A stretch of DNA of 64,000 bases from positions 160,409,850 through 160,473,849 of the forward strand of contig OX465283.1 in assembly GCA_949987705.1 (NCBI GenBank). Reading direction: 5' to 3'. Below the pieces are notes generated by a model. That model searched no databases and was not told the origin of the DNA. It was given only the letters and a program-made list of their open reading frames with translations. Below are positions 46,905 through 58,650 of the stretch, piece after piece. Origin of the DNA: Thereva unica. Its lineage: Eukaryota > Arthropoda > Insecta > Diptera > Therevidae. The stretch's first letter is position 1, and every line of letters starts with the position of its first letter. Both the position numbers and the translations under genes were made by a program.

Positions 46905-47208
46905 ACCATAGAGACGACTGGTAGAGGAGACTTCGAGAGAGGCTCGAGTCCTGCAAGGACTGTACCGTAATTTATGAAGAAGAAGAAGAAAGAGCGCTCA
47001 TTCGTAGACGACGTTTTGACAGGTCGTTGGTAAAAAAAAATTAAACCGAAAATTTAAGAGTGCTTTTTTAGCATTTTGTCACACCTGGAACCACAAACCC
47101 TTCATACAAAGTTAGGATTCAGAGTGCGCGGTTTCGGTTTGTGCGATGTTTTTGTAGAACGTATCTACCGCTGGTGGGATTACTGTATATATTGGAGGGA
47201 TTACTGTA

Positions 47209-47647
47209 TATATTTTATCTGTCTGCGCCCGTTTAATATATTTAAAAAAATTGATTTTAAGGAATTTAGTCGTGGATGTTTAAAACAATAATTTTAACTT
47301 ACATTTTAAAATATTGTATTGATGTTTGCAGAACGTGCTACATTAGACCGTTCACAAATCAAGATATAACTAACCCCTTACTACTTTCCTTTATATATAT
47401 ATAAATATATTTTTATTGTTATAGATTAATCTATGTATTTCTAACTACCTATCTTTATCTTTGTGTTTTTTTGTTTTGTTTGTTGTTTTAAATTTGTGTT
47501 ATAATTGTTTTGTGCTATATTACAATATAACAGTTTGAAAAATAACTATTACAGTATAATATCTCTGTTTGTGTAATATCTTTCGATATCGACTACTACT
47601 ACGATATCGACAAAACAGCAGCAGTAAGAGGTCGCATTTTCGTAATT
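47209..47647 (-). other. Probable Toll 3' UTR
   Basis: AT-rich sequence directly downstream of the Toll stop on the minus strand. Several TTTATT runs (AATAAA on the minus strand) lie near 47410, but the 3' end is not fixed. Confidence 0.45.
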
Positions 47648-50600
47648 CTATACATCACTTTGCTTTGCATTTGTATTTATAATAAAAGCACCATTGACAT
47701 GACCGCAAATGCCATTTGATATCTTCCCGTTTGCCTTAATTCCACCATTAAGATTTGAAACTAATGGGTTTTTATTTGCTTGTTCTGCTGGCGGCGTAGT
47801 TAAAGGCGGTGTAACTGGTACTGGCTTAATTAATTCTAGCTTATCATCTGTCGAACTTTTGACAGTATTTTTCACTAAACCAATTGGGAATTTTTTATTA
47901 GTTGGATGTGGCATTGCATAGCGTAGCTTGTTCCAAAACCATGGATCATCCCATCGGACATAGGTGTTCGTTTTGAGATAAGCTTTTAGTTCTGGCTCAA
48001 GATTGTCTGTTTCTCCGATATCTCCATAGATTATTACTATTACTCGTGCTCGTCCTTCGCTAAGAGCCGCTGTATGTGCCGTTCTAAACTCCATACGACC
48101 CCATACAGACTCCAAAAAGTTCGGCGATAGAACGACAATAGTTCGTCGTGAATCTTCCACTGATGTTGCTATTTGATTTGGAATGAACTCTCCAACAACC
48201 CAATCACGAACGTGAATACACAACTTAAACGGCGTCGGTCCACTTTCTAGCTCAGGAACTAAATGTTCTGTAATAAAATCTTCATCCTTGTGGGAATACG
48301 ATATAAAGGCGTCGTATTTCTTATCCTTATCGAGCTCTTCTTCAGTGACAAACCAAAGGCACATTTTATGAGCGAATAGCCATACTTTTACTTCTTGTTG
48401 ATACTTATAGTATAGCGCGGCTAATATTCCGGCACATAGACCAAATATTGCTACAAGAACACTTACTGCAATAACAACGCCTTCATCTGTTGCGCATAGG
48501 TCACCCGGTGAAACGTCCGAAAGTTTCTTTCCAGTCGTACAGCGTACTCCATCCAAATCACTGACCTTCATGTAGTTTGTTTTAAGGAACGTCGCAAATC
48601 TTAGAGCGTTGCAATCGCATAGCCAAGGATTATCGCTTAGTTTTAACTTTTTCACTTTATGAGTGTGATTTAGAGCGTCCAAAGCAGAATCGTTCAACCA
48701 TTGCAAGTTATTTCCTGCTAATTCCAAAACGTTTAATCCAATTGGAATATTGTGAAGAGATAGCTGAGAGATATTGTTATTATTAGCATATATTTCTTTG
48801 GTATCTGCATATCCAGGCGTTTCTGCTTGTGGCAACTTTATAATACTATTGTTCTCAATGTGCAGTTCTGTAAAGTTCAATCCCAACGATTGCAGTCTCG
48901 GCAACAAAGGAACCTTCGTCAGTCCTGTGTTCGAACAATTGACTATTAAAGCTCTGTCATACGGTCGAACAAAGCATTTACATCCAGCTGGACATCTCTT
49001 AATCGTACTCAAATCCGAATCCAATGGACATAACAATTCACTCGGATGAATCTGCGTTACCAACCTTCCTTCTAAGTTAGACGGAGCAACACACGTCAAA
49101 TCTCCAGGAATAACCTGTAAATTCTTCTTCACCTTCTGCGCAATATCATTCCGAAGAAACTGAACAAAATGAAGAATGATACAGTTACAAACAATCGGAT
49201 TGAAAGCAACATACACCACAACATTCTTCGGGTCAGTGTCAAAGTCTAAATATTCAACATCACGAAAATCAAATTCTTCGATAAGATTATGCGTTAAGTT
49301 GACCTGAACTTTTCTCGATAAGAACTGAAGATCATTGTGACTCAACATCAGGATTTTGTTGTAACTTAGATCCAAATTTTCTAGCTTGCCCATGTTGAAC
49401 ATCCAATCTCGGTATATGTTTGTAATGGAGTTGTTTCGTAAGTTTAACGATCGCAATTCGTTGAGATTTTGGAATGGTGATCCGAAATCGTATATCATAT
49501 CGGGGGAAATGCTTGTGTCATCGCGTAATGTTAGTTGGTTGTTTTGAAGATCGATTATTTGAAGGGATTTTGCTCCAGCGAAGGCGTTTGGATGGATGTG
49601 ATGCAGCATGTTGCCTTCCAAATAGAGCTCTGTTAGTTCTTGTAGGGAGGTGAATATGTTCCTGGAAATATAAAAAAATTAAAAAGTATAATTATGTGAC
49701 TTTAGGGTAGAATTAAAAACTACTAAAGGAAATTAGACAACAAAGCGAAGTTTTTTTTAACCACCTTGGAATCGTTGTAGAACTTTAGATGCATGTTCAG
49801 AAAGACCTCACTGTGAGAAGGTAAAAAAGCAACAAATCCCCAGGAATCGAAGGAATCGTAGTTGAGCTGCTAAAGGAAGGAGGACCACAACTCTTAATAA
49901 CCTTACACGAACTCTTATGAAACATCAGAGAGGAAGAAGTTATACCAGATGACTGGAAGAAAGCGATTATATGTGCAATCTACAAGAAAGCAGATAAATT
50001 AACAGAGGCATCTCACTCTTCAGCACTAGGTGCAAAACCTTCACAATCCTTCTGAAACAAAAACTAGAACTCATAGCGGAATGCCTTATAGGAAGTATCA
50101 AGCTGGTTTTAGGACAAACAGGTCAGCATCGGACCAATTCCTGACCTTAAAGCAAATTCTAGACAAAAACCTGTAAAAGGGGTTTAGGTATAGGTAAATA
50201 TATCCAGATATAGGTCTACTTTCAACAGACTTTATAAAAAGACAGGGGCCGGACAAGATCTTATGGGAGTTAGGTGTCTCTTAAAAACTGGTACAACTGG
50301 TCAAACACACAACGGATAACTCACTGGTGAAAGTAAAGATGCAGAGTGCGCTAACAAATGAGTTCGAACTATGGAATGGTCCAAATGATCTTCACTGCAG
50401 ACGAACACCTAGCAGATCTGTTAGAAAGTCCTAATCCCAATTCCCCGTGGTGCCCCCTGGGATATTTCTTCAGAAGGAGCTGACGGGAGACGGTCGAATG
50501 CCGAATTATTTACGTCACAAAACAGAGTTTTAAGTCGGTTGGGCTGAGGTTTAGCAACCCACTTCCATAAAAAACGCCATTGCTACGAATCGGCAAACAA

Positions 50601-53600
50601 TGCCTCGAAACCGAATGGAAAACACGACGACGACGACCTTTGCTTATCGAACGAGGACTTGAATTGGAACATGGAATGTGAGAACACTGCATGCTGAGAG
50701 ACGGCTGCATGAAGTCCTCAACGAGATGAATCGATATAAAATTAAGGTCATGGAACTTAACGAGACCAGATGGCACGATGCGGGGGAACATATCTCCAAA
50801 CGGTGACTCCTTCTTATATTCTGGCACTAAAAGTGGTAAGAGTGGCTTTGGCGTAATACTTATCAAAAAGCCAGGTCTAGCCCATTAGATGGTCTCCAGT
50901 TTTTGAGAGGATTTTTACCATACGCCTGCGTACCAGACTAAGAAGTAATACGGTAATCCAATGCTACGCTTCAACTGAAGACGCAGAAGATGACATCAAA
51001 GACGAGTTCTATATGCGACTGAATGAGGTTTTTCGCTCTATTCCAAGGGAAGACATCATTGTTTTAATGGGTGACTTAAACGCACAGATCGGCCCGACAA
51101 CACCGGCCTTGAGCACACAATTGGATATCAAGGCCTAAGTTAAGTTACTAATAATAATCGTGAGCTTTTAATTGCCTTCTGTAGTATGGAAGGTGGAATT
51201 TACTTTTGTCATAAGAAGATACACAAGGAGACCTGGGTATCGCCTGATGGTAGAACGAGCAATGAAATAGATCACGTGGCCGTCAGTCGCACATAGAGAA
51301 CTATTCTGAAGAATATCACGAGCTTTAGGGGAGCAGACACCGGAATTGATCACAATTTGGTAGTAGCAATGATTCGCCTAAAATCGGCGTAATCAGAAAC
51401 GTCCAACGCGATGACATAAAACGTAGACGGTTTAACGTAGATCTTATGCGGGAGAGCATTAAAAGACGAGAATTTGTTGGGAGTGTTCAACAAACCTTAA
51501 TCCAGCAAAGAGTTTCTGACGACACAAATATCGAAAAGCTGTGGAGCACAACAAAGGGCGCTATATTGACAGCAGCGTAAAGGAGCATCGGTTATTTTCA
51601 AAGAAACCAGCAGCACCGTTGTCTCATAGACAACTTAGCTAAAAATAGAACGCAAGACGGCGTAAAAAATAACGCGAACTCTACAAGCGACCCGGACAAA
51701 CGTCATCAGCTTGAATGGGAATACTCCCAATTACGCCGGGAGGTAAAGAGAAGTATACGGTGTGATAAAAGGGAGCAGATAAACGAGCTGGCAGAAAAAG
51801 CGGAAAACGCAGGCAACAGTAAGATTCTGTACCAAATTACTAAACAGCTCTCGTGAAAGCACTCTAGTAAAAAGCATGTCGGACGTAAAGAGTGCGGATA
51901 GCGACGAGGACTAGCTCCAAAAATTGAGAGATCGTTTCTTCGCCGCCCTGGATGGTTCATTTGCACCGGAGCCTAAAAAAAGCAGCAACAATGCACAGCC
52001 AATAAGAATCACCATTCGTGCCTCATCAAAAACAGATATAGATAGAACGGCACCCCGCCAGAATTGTTGAAAGGCTACTCAAACTTCATAGTAGATGCGC
52101 TGCAGCCAATTCTGAAAATCGCATTGAACACCTATATCTTTCCGAAGGTTTAGGCCGAAGCTGTCATATTCAAAATACCAAAAAAAGTCAAGTTATCTGT
52201 CTATTATCTACGGTAGTGGGCGAAATCCTGGATTGCCTGACAAAATAATAGAATTAATAAAAGCGCCATACAACAATTCCAAACGCACAACTCTTCACAA
52301 TGGAAAATAATCCGACAGATTTGAATTGAGCTCAGAAGTACGACAAGGATGCCTACTTTCGCTCTAACAATCCGCTGGCAAGATAGAGTTTCAAATGAAG
52401 AACTATGGTGCCGTGTCAACCAGGAAAGGATAGACGACCAAATCAGGCGAAGGAAATAGAATTGGTTAGGCCGCACCATGCGATGCGAAAACAAGACTCT
52501 TAGGGCTGGGCAGTGACATAAAGGTGTTTTACACTTTCCTTCTCATCTAGATTCTTACAGTTTCTGCAGAAATCGTAGGTTTCGCGACCTAAGCGGGCTA
52601 CATGCGTCCCTATCAGACAGTGTCCGGTCAGAACTCCCACTGTAACTGAGAGGTTTCGTCTACCGAGGCTCAGCAGTGAAGTGGTCCGCCTGGGTTCGTT
52701 CGTAGGAGGGCCGAGTAATTTTGGCCAAGGTGCATTTGTTAAGATCTCTTCAATGTTTGTCTGCTTTTGCATTGTGTGGTGCTTGTATCGGAGTTTAAAG
52801 GTGGAATAAGGCATACCGACCTTTTCCTGACGAGCTTTACAGTTTCCCTTTATATTTCGGTGATCAGGCACCCATATGAGGAGGATCTTGAACTGCTGAG
52901 CCATCTCGTTAAGAGATCGCATTCAGAGATAGTTCTGGAGTTGTTAGTGCAAGAGCGCAGGACCTTCAGAGCCTGACTATCTGAGAAGATGTAGACAGTT
53001 CGGTTCCTGTCCTCTTGCTGGTTGATTTACAGAACAACCACATGTATGGCTAAAACCTCCGCTTGGTATACACTACAGTGCTCTGGTAGTCGGAAGGAGA
53101 CTTCAATTCCAAGTTCCTGTGAGAAGACTGCTCCTCCCACTCATTTTAGAATTGACAAACCATATTTTTGAGGATAAAACCTGCCGTATGTATGTATGTT
53201 CTGTGCAGAGCAGACTCTTACATTATGAGAATGCATTTAATTTGCGCCGGACTTTCACAAGGCAGTACATTTGTCTCTTACACGATGATAAATTGCACTG
53301 AGGCCTCAATTTTTTGAAATTACCCGGTTCAAAAATAATGTCCTACTGGTATATGAGCATGTATAAAATAAGTTTAGGTGACAAAGATTTGATTATTTAT
53401 TTTATCTTAATCCTAACTAACTCGAATATATTTACCTGGATATGTTAACAAGCTTATTGTGTGCTAAAGACAGCACAAGCAATGACCGTGTATTCTCGAA
53501 AATGTCCTCTGGTAACTCCCTCAATTCATTACGACTCAGATCTAAGTTCAACAGTTCAACTTGATCAGCAAAAAGAGAAACTGGTAAATGTTTAATAGCA

Positions 53601-54676
53601 TTTGCAGCTAACGAAATATTGCGAAGATTTGTGGATCCTTCAAATAGAGATTCTGGAACATCTTTCAGTTGACACTTGATGCGAACATCTTCCAGTTCAG
53701 TTAGGTTAGCCAGTAAGCCCGGCGGCAATGTTGGTAGATCAACTCTGTTATCCACTAAACGTAGACGATTCAGTTTCTTGTTTTCACTGAACAGCCCTTC
53801 TGGTAGGGTTTTTAAGTTGTTAGTACTTAGATTAAGAGTAGTTAAGTTTTTCAGGAAGCTAAAGACATCTGGCATGAATGTTTCAATGTTGTTCGAACTG
53901 AGGTCTAGTTCCATTATGGAGGATACGCCCTCGAAGGCGTATTTCGAAAGATTCTTTAAGTTATTTCCCCAGAGGTTTAAGTGTTTTAATCTCTTTTGAT
54001 TGTGAAATATGCCAGCTTCTAGATTTTGTAGATTATTGTAGCCTAATTCTAAGTAGTCAAGTTTTTCTAAGCTAGTGAATATTTTTGGCGGTAGATGGAC
54101 TTTGTTGGATTTTAAGTCAAGCCATGTTAGATTTCTGACGTCGGCAAATAAGTCTTCTGGTAGGTCTGATAACCCATTGCCGCTTAGAACAAGCCGCTCT
54201 AGTTCAGTTAGACCTTTTAAGTGTTCTCGTACCAATGGCCGTCCCAAATCTACACCATAACTTTGGAACAGTAGAGATCTAATTTTTCTAATCCCAAGGC
54301 GATCTAGAAGTGCTTGTATAGGCTGTCTCGGCGGCAGAGGACATCTTCTTATTTGGACCATTGATATTTCGCCAATGTTCATCACTGGTAGTAGGGTAAA
54401 CTCTTTCACTTCAACTGTCGTACATTCTATTTGGACATAAGTATTAGGCTGAATTCGGATGATTATTTGTGGATCTGCTGCTGGACATTGTATCTCAAAA
54501 TCACTGATGACAAAGGAGCAGGAACACGATGATATTGATGTCTCTGGACATATAAATCTCATTCTCGCCTCATATTCTGACAGTGGCGCGGCTGTGATGT
54601 TAAGTAATAATGTTGGTATCAAAAAACAGATAATGGCGCCTTTTTCTAAGCAAACATTTTTCCTCGACTTGGCCAT
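47648..54676 (-). CDS. Tl: Toll receptor
   Basis: Two coding exons on the minus strand (54676-53436 and 49661-47648) join in phase (AG|G, Arg) into 1084 residues; fly Toll is 1097. Residues 1-30 form a signal peptide. Leucine-rich repeats run from about 140 to 560. A cysteine-rich LRR C-flank (NPIVCNCIILHF) starts near 568. A second N-flank (CPAGCKCFVRP) starts near 637, then short LRRs and a second C-flank (NPWLCDCNALRF) near 758. The membrane segment is about 808-831 (GVVIAVSVLVAIFGLCAGIL). The TIR domain is about 862-1001 (KKYDAFISYSHKDEDF, LCIHVRDWVVGE, FWNKLRYAMP). This is the Toll-1 architecture: it binds Spatzle and signals through MyD88/Tube/Pelle in dorsoventral patterning and immunity. 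The start ATG is preceded by an acceptor at 54762-54763, so at least one leader exon lies upstream. The 3774-bp intron holds LINE debris. Confidence 0.97.
49790..50420 (+). mobile_element. LINE reverse-transcriptase remnant in the Toll intron
   Basis: Plus strand: KSPGIDGIVVELLKEGG, then LHELL, then EEEVIPDDWKKAIICAIYKK, then GISLFSTRCKTF. These are RT palm/finger motifs of endonuclease-type LINEs. Frames shift and the core downstream is lost. It is antisense to Toll. Confidence 0.75.
50590..52500 (+). mobile_element. RTE-like LINE, endonuclease to tail, decayed, in the Toll intron
   Basis: In order: endonuclease start NVRTLHAERRLHEVLNEMNR then MELNETRWHDAG (50680-50790); metal-binding region LMGDLNAQIG near 51065; connector QLRREVKRSIRCDKREQINE then NSKILYQITKQLS (51700-51850); RT motif LSSEVRQGCLLSL near 52330; and a tail with IRRRKxNWLGRTMRCENK near 52440-52495. 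Many stops and deletions. Confidence 0.75.
52500..53135 (-). mobile_element. I-clade LINE 3' part with RNase H domain
   Basis: The minus strand reads GGAVFSQELGIEVSFRLPEH, YQAEVLAIHVVVL, then VYIFSDSQALKVLRS and LLIWVPDHRNIKGNCKA. This is an RNase H domain with catalytic Glu (AEVLA) and Asp (SDSQA). The tail continues RRNLSVTVGVLTGHCLIGTH then DFCRNCKNLDEKESVKHL. RNase H is typical of I-group LINEs. One stop and one frame change are visible. It is in the same orientation as Toll and opposite to its LINE neighbours. Confidence 0.82.
53136..53435. other. Remaining Toll intron sequence
   Basis: About 300 bp of AT-rich intron next to the donor of the first coding exon. Nothing recognised. Confidence 0.5.
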
Positions 54677-54761
54677 TTCTTTTTATATATCATAAAATTG
54701 GACGTGTGTTAAATTTTATGTTTTCTGATATATTCCAGCTTGAGTGTGGTTCCTTACAGTC
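54677..54761 (-). other. Toll 5' untranslated part of the first coding exon
   Basis: An acceptor (TATTTTCAG|GACTG) at 54761/54762 on the minus strand defines the start of this exon, 85 bases before the coding ATG. A separate upstream leader exon is expected beyond 54763 but I cannot locate it. Confidence 0.6.
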
Positions 54762-54839
54762 CTGAAAATAAAACAAAATCAATTAATATTTTCGAATTGA
54801 ATAGGATTAAATAAAAATTATGATTTAATACAATTTATT

Positions 54840-55350
54840 GATAACTAGCAAGTAAAGGAAAAGGTAAACAGCCATTTTGTATTGGCCGCCATTTTGAATT
54901 TGGAATGAAGTGACACAGATAATAGTATTCTACTTGTCCCACCCTTTCATTTGATACCCATAACGAGCGCGTTGTAAAGAAAAAGGTAAGGTAAGATTTT
55001 GTGTTGGACGCCATTTTGTGCTCGCCACCATTTTGAATTTGGAATGACGCCGCACAGCTGATTGTAATCAACTTGTTATACCCTTTCATTTGATACCCAT
55101 ATCGATTGAGAGGCCTGTTAAGAAAAATATAATCCGCCATTTTTCGTTGGTCGCCATTTTCAATTTGGAATGACGTCACACAGCTAATAGTATTCTACCT
55201 GTTATACCCTTTCATTTGATACCCATATCGAGTGGCTTGTAAAGGAAAAAGTTATCCCCCCGTTTTGTGTTGGCCGCCATTTTGTATTTGCCGCCATTTT
55301 GATCAACACAGCTAACTTGTAATACCCTTTCATTTGACGCCCATGCCGAT
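54840..55350. repeat. 'CCATTTTG' repeat array, about four units of 115-140 bp
   Basis: Each unit contains GCCGCCATTTTGAATTTGGA, ATGACGTCACACAGCTAAT, CCTTTCATTTGATACCCAT and TTGTAAAGAAAAAGGTAA. Units diverge by substitutions and small indels, and the last one is truncated. It lies directly upstream of a LINE fragment. Confidence 0.85.
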
Positions 55351-55359
55351 TGGCTCAGA

Positions 55360-56135
55360 AATCAGATCCGCTCGCCGTCCGGAAATAGAGCAATAGTCTC
55401 TTGGAGCTGCCTCTATCTGACGGCGAAGCTACCAGCTACGATAGCACCAGACAGATTCGCTAAAGTCTTTACAGCGGGCCTGGAAGAGTGGATCTTCCCG
55501 GAGCGATAAAAACAAAAGAAACTCGTGCTCCTACCGAAGCCGAACAAGCCTTTAGGGGGTCCATGATCCAAGTCGACGCCTCCTTTTGTGGGAGGGTGGT
55601 TAGCTGAATATTGAGTGCCATTCGCGCTTCCTGAGCGTACAGGACCACGTCCGACGATGCGGTATGCGTGATAGCGGGGATGATTCTCATAGACGTTCTG
55701 TCAAGAGAGGACTTGCGTCTATATGGCCCAGAATATGGTAGAGGGGAGCCAAGAAAAGTACGGCGGCAGATTCCGCGCTGCGAGTCCGTAAGCGAATGGC
55801 AAGGAAGTGAGACGAGTCTGTCAAGGGTGGTTGGATGCGCAGACTTATCCCTAACGTAGAAATATGGGTTACTAGAGAACTTTGGGGAAGTGAGTTACGA
55901 CCTCACACAGTTTCTGAGTGGACATGGGGGTATAGGAAATACCTCCACCGCTTTGGGCACGAGGATTCACCGTTTTGTCCGATATGGCCAGTGATGGAAG
56001 AAGACGCAGAGCACATCTGTCCAATGTCCACAAATGCTCGGACGTTTGAGGATTGTTCACATAAACACCACGGTCTGTTGTGCAGCCCCACAAAAAGAAA
56101 TCTAAAGGCGTTAAGTCACACGATCTCGGTTAATT
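55360..56135 (+). mobile_element. R1/Loa-like LINE remnant (RT start fused to C-terminal tail)
   Basis: 55425-55560 reads KLPATIAPDRFAKVFTAGLE then EEWIFPER and KLVLLPKPNKPL, the start of the RT. After an internal deletion, 55660-56090 reads the tail: ESVSEWQGSE, RLIPNVEIWVTRELWGSE, YRKYLHRFGHEDSPFCP and EEDAEHICP. The RT core is missing. Confidence 0.78.
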
Positions 56136-56479
56136 GACATAGCGAAACTACGCGTCCAGGGAAATTTTTGTACAATAGAGCCAAAACTGGCCGTATTGCA
56201 TGTGGCAACGTCCTGTTGAACCCACATATCGCTCAGATCAAGGCTGCAAGTTCGTGTAGAACAAGTCATTAAATAATGGCGCCATAGCGCTGAGAATTGA
56301 TGGTAACGGTGTCAATCGTTTTCAAAGAAATACGACCCAATGACACCCCCCGAACGAAATGCATACCAAACAATCACTGACAGTTTTCGCTGCCCCAGAA
56401 ACGGCAATTGACGTACCCACCAAGCGTGAATAATAAGCCTCGTCGCTGAAGAAATTTGTTTTCGAGATATCGGGATCAA

Positions 56480-56690
56480 TATCCCATTTGACGCTCATGC
56501 CGAGTGACTTCTAAAGAAAAAGGTAATCCGCCATTTTGTGTTGGCCGCCATCTTGAATATGAAAGGACGACACACAGCTAATTGTATTCTATTTATCATG
56601 CCCTTTCATTTGATACTCATGGCGGGAATAGGGAAACAAAATTGCGAAATTCGGCCGCCATCTTGGAGCCGCCATTTTGATTTTTTTTTA
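56480..56690. repeat. 'CCATTTTG' repeat, dispersed copy
   Basis: CCGCCATTTTGTGTTGGCCG, GACACACAGCTAATTGTATT and CCTTTCATTTGATACTCATG match the array units. A second CCGCCATTTTG phrase lies at about 56670. Confidence 0.8.
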
Positions 56691-57320
56691 CTAAAATGTC
56701 ATATTGCATTATGTTTTAGTGTCGCATTACAAACAAGACATTCATTTTTATATAGAATAGATAATAAAATTAATAAACCCGGCGATTTAATTACTGTTAT
56801 CAAAACAAAACGAAATTATATCGCTTTTCGTTGTTCCTAATAAAATCGATTTCATTAATACGATTTGGGGTTAAGCCAATTTAAACTGAATCCGCTTCCA
56901 AGACCTTAATTTCACCCATTGAGTGCCCATTTTGCGAGGAGCCTAATTAAAAGTCAATCACGTTAATTCCGTTTAATTTGAATGCATTGTCATTCTTAAT
57001 TTTGTTCGCAATCAATTAATTTGCCATAAAAACGGAGAAAAGGTTTATCCGGAAAAGTCTTATCGTAATCGAGATTGGGAAAATTGGAAATATATTTATA
57101 TTAGACGTTGACAGTTTAAGAAGGGGATGTTGCAGGAAAGTTTTTGGAAAGATTTAGTGGAATAAAATTGTGTATGATAAATAGAAGAAGGTCCTGAAGG
57201 ACGTTAATAGGGATTGTATGGTATTAAGTTATAGGTTCGTGATGGTACATCAAAGATCAAAGGATGAGAGATGAGACTCCAGTCATCAGGAAAAGTATGA
57301 TGAATAAAATTTTGGGAAAA
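56691..57320. other. Intergenic DNA, nothing recognised
   Basis: AT-rich, no supported gene or element border. Confidence 0.5.
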
Positions 57321-57720
57321 TTAAAAATAGTAAAGGTAAAGAAGATCATCAGCATACAGATGAAAGGAGCAGTGATGGATTATAGACAATGACAAAAGCA
57401 GAGAGCCAAAAATTGAGCCTTGTGGCACTCCAAAAGGAACGGGAAGAAAAGACGATATAGCGCTGTTATGGTGAACACATTTAAGCTTAACATCAGTGAA
57501 TCAAAGGAAATAAAAATAGGATTATGGGAGGATGAAAGATTAGAAGCAGAATGAATGATGTGTTGAGAAAGTTTACATCTACAGCAGAAAGGGTAGACGT
57601 AGGAGCATGAATGCCAAGCGAACGAATATAAGACCAGAGTTGTTATTTGAGAAATTGGTGAGTGCTAATAAAAATGTGGAGCATGCGATTAAGGAGAAAA
57701 TTAGGTAGTCCAGATCCACC
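57320..57720 (-). mobile_element. Jockey/CR1-like LINE RT core remnant
   Basis: The minus strand reads FGVPQGSIFGSLLLSLSII and then FHLYADDLLYLYYF, the RT motifs B and C with the YADD catalytic pair. Upstream on the same strand (57500-57700) WSYIRSLGIHAPTS and VDVNFLNTSF match the linker before the RT. Truncated at both sides. Confidence 0.78.
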
Positions 57721-57724
57721 TATC

Positions 57725-58130
57725 TCTAGGCAAAGGTGGAAAGCCTGAAGCAGCAGAGAGTTGCCACAAAAGAGAGGGTCGTTCAATCGAGGACGCTGGA
57801 GAGAAATGGCATCAAGAAAAGAGTAAGGACCTCAATCAAGAGGTACACCCTAAAGAGAGAAAAGAGGAAGACCCCCAAGGCGGCACGACCTGTGGGAAAT
57901 GAGAACAGGAAGGCGGAAGGGTCTGCCTGGAAGAAGCGTACGAAGCAAAAAAGAAGGTGAAAAGAAGGCAACAAATTAAAGCAAAGGACCAATTATCATT
58001 ACGACCAAAGGGGACGCGTCGTACGCGGAGATCCTTCGCAAAGTGACGACAGATGCCTCCCTGGCGGCTGGGAACAGTCAATCGGGTAGGAGAGCCCAAA
58101 AGGGCGAGTGTGGTGACCACTGCATTCTGT
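57725..58130 (+). mobile_element. R1-like LINE ORF1 remnant
   Basis: A basic N-terminal open frame (57736-57960, rich in Lys/Arg) is followed after a frame change by IIITTKGDASYAEILRKVTT (57985-58055). This resembles the conserved ORF1 segment of R1/jockey elements (xTYAEILRKVK). It ends before the zinc knuckles. Confidence 0.62.
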
Positions 58131-58329
58131 GGGCTGGTGGTTGGGGGGAACCTCTAACGAGGAGGAGGCCCCTTCACCATCTCAACATTGATGGCTAGTG
58201 GGTCAAGAACTAATGCCCCACCATCCGGCACAAACAACCACATAGCTTCCGGAGAGGCTGGTGCTGCTGGCGGAATCACCGGGGAAGCAATTCTGGGAAC
58301 AAATGCTTCATCTAATGCCGCTACAGGCC

Positions 58330-58650
58330 CGGAGACGTAGGAATGCCTAGGTTTCTTTATATCCTCTGGCGAGACCGTCCTGCAGACTGGAGAATACAGC
58401 GATCGGCACCGAAGAAAACCTGGTTGAAGAATATCGAGGGTGACTTAAAGAATCAACGATTATCAGTTACCGAGGCTCGAGACACCGCCAAAAACCGAGA
58501 AGAATGGAAGCGAATCGTGAATAGAGTTCGGGACCCAGCGGCACCGACAGCAGCGTATCCGTTGCGGGGACGTCCCGCTCGGACCGCCAGCTAACGGATC
58601 AAAGAAGAAGAAGAAGAATATCCTCGGCCCACCTCTCTGGAAAAGAGCCT
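58330..58650 (+). mobile_element. RTE-like LINE tail with GAA-rich end
   Basis: KKTWLKNIEGDLKN, then VTEARDTAKNREEWKRIVNR (58405-58520), is the RTE-type C-terminal tail. It is followed by a stop and a GAAGAAGAAGAAGAA run at about 58600, the 3' end type of this group. Confidence 0.7.

Larger units (their letters stand above)
46560..46990 (+). mobile_element. RTE-like LINE tail carrying two MITE A insertions
   Basis: Plus-strand GRVGRPRNK followed by MNDLLEDIQKL (46610-46680) is the RTE-type C-terminal tail. It is interrupted by two family A MITEs, then resumes as RRLVEETSREARVLQGLYRN and closes with a GAAGAAGAAG run near 46980. Confidence 0.68.
44783..47208. mobile_element. Possible pogo/Tigger-like element, ends only
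   Basis: TA-CAGTAATCCCTCTGCGTC begins at 44783, resembling pogo/Tigger termini (CAGTAATCCCTC). GAGGGATTACTG-TA ends near 47208, and a second GGGATTACTGTATATATT copy lies just before it. Only about 12 bases match between the ends, no transposase is seen between them, and other repeats fill the interior. Confidence 0.3.
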
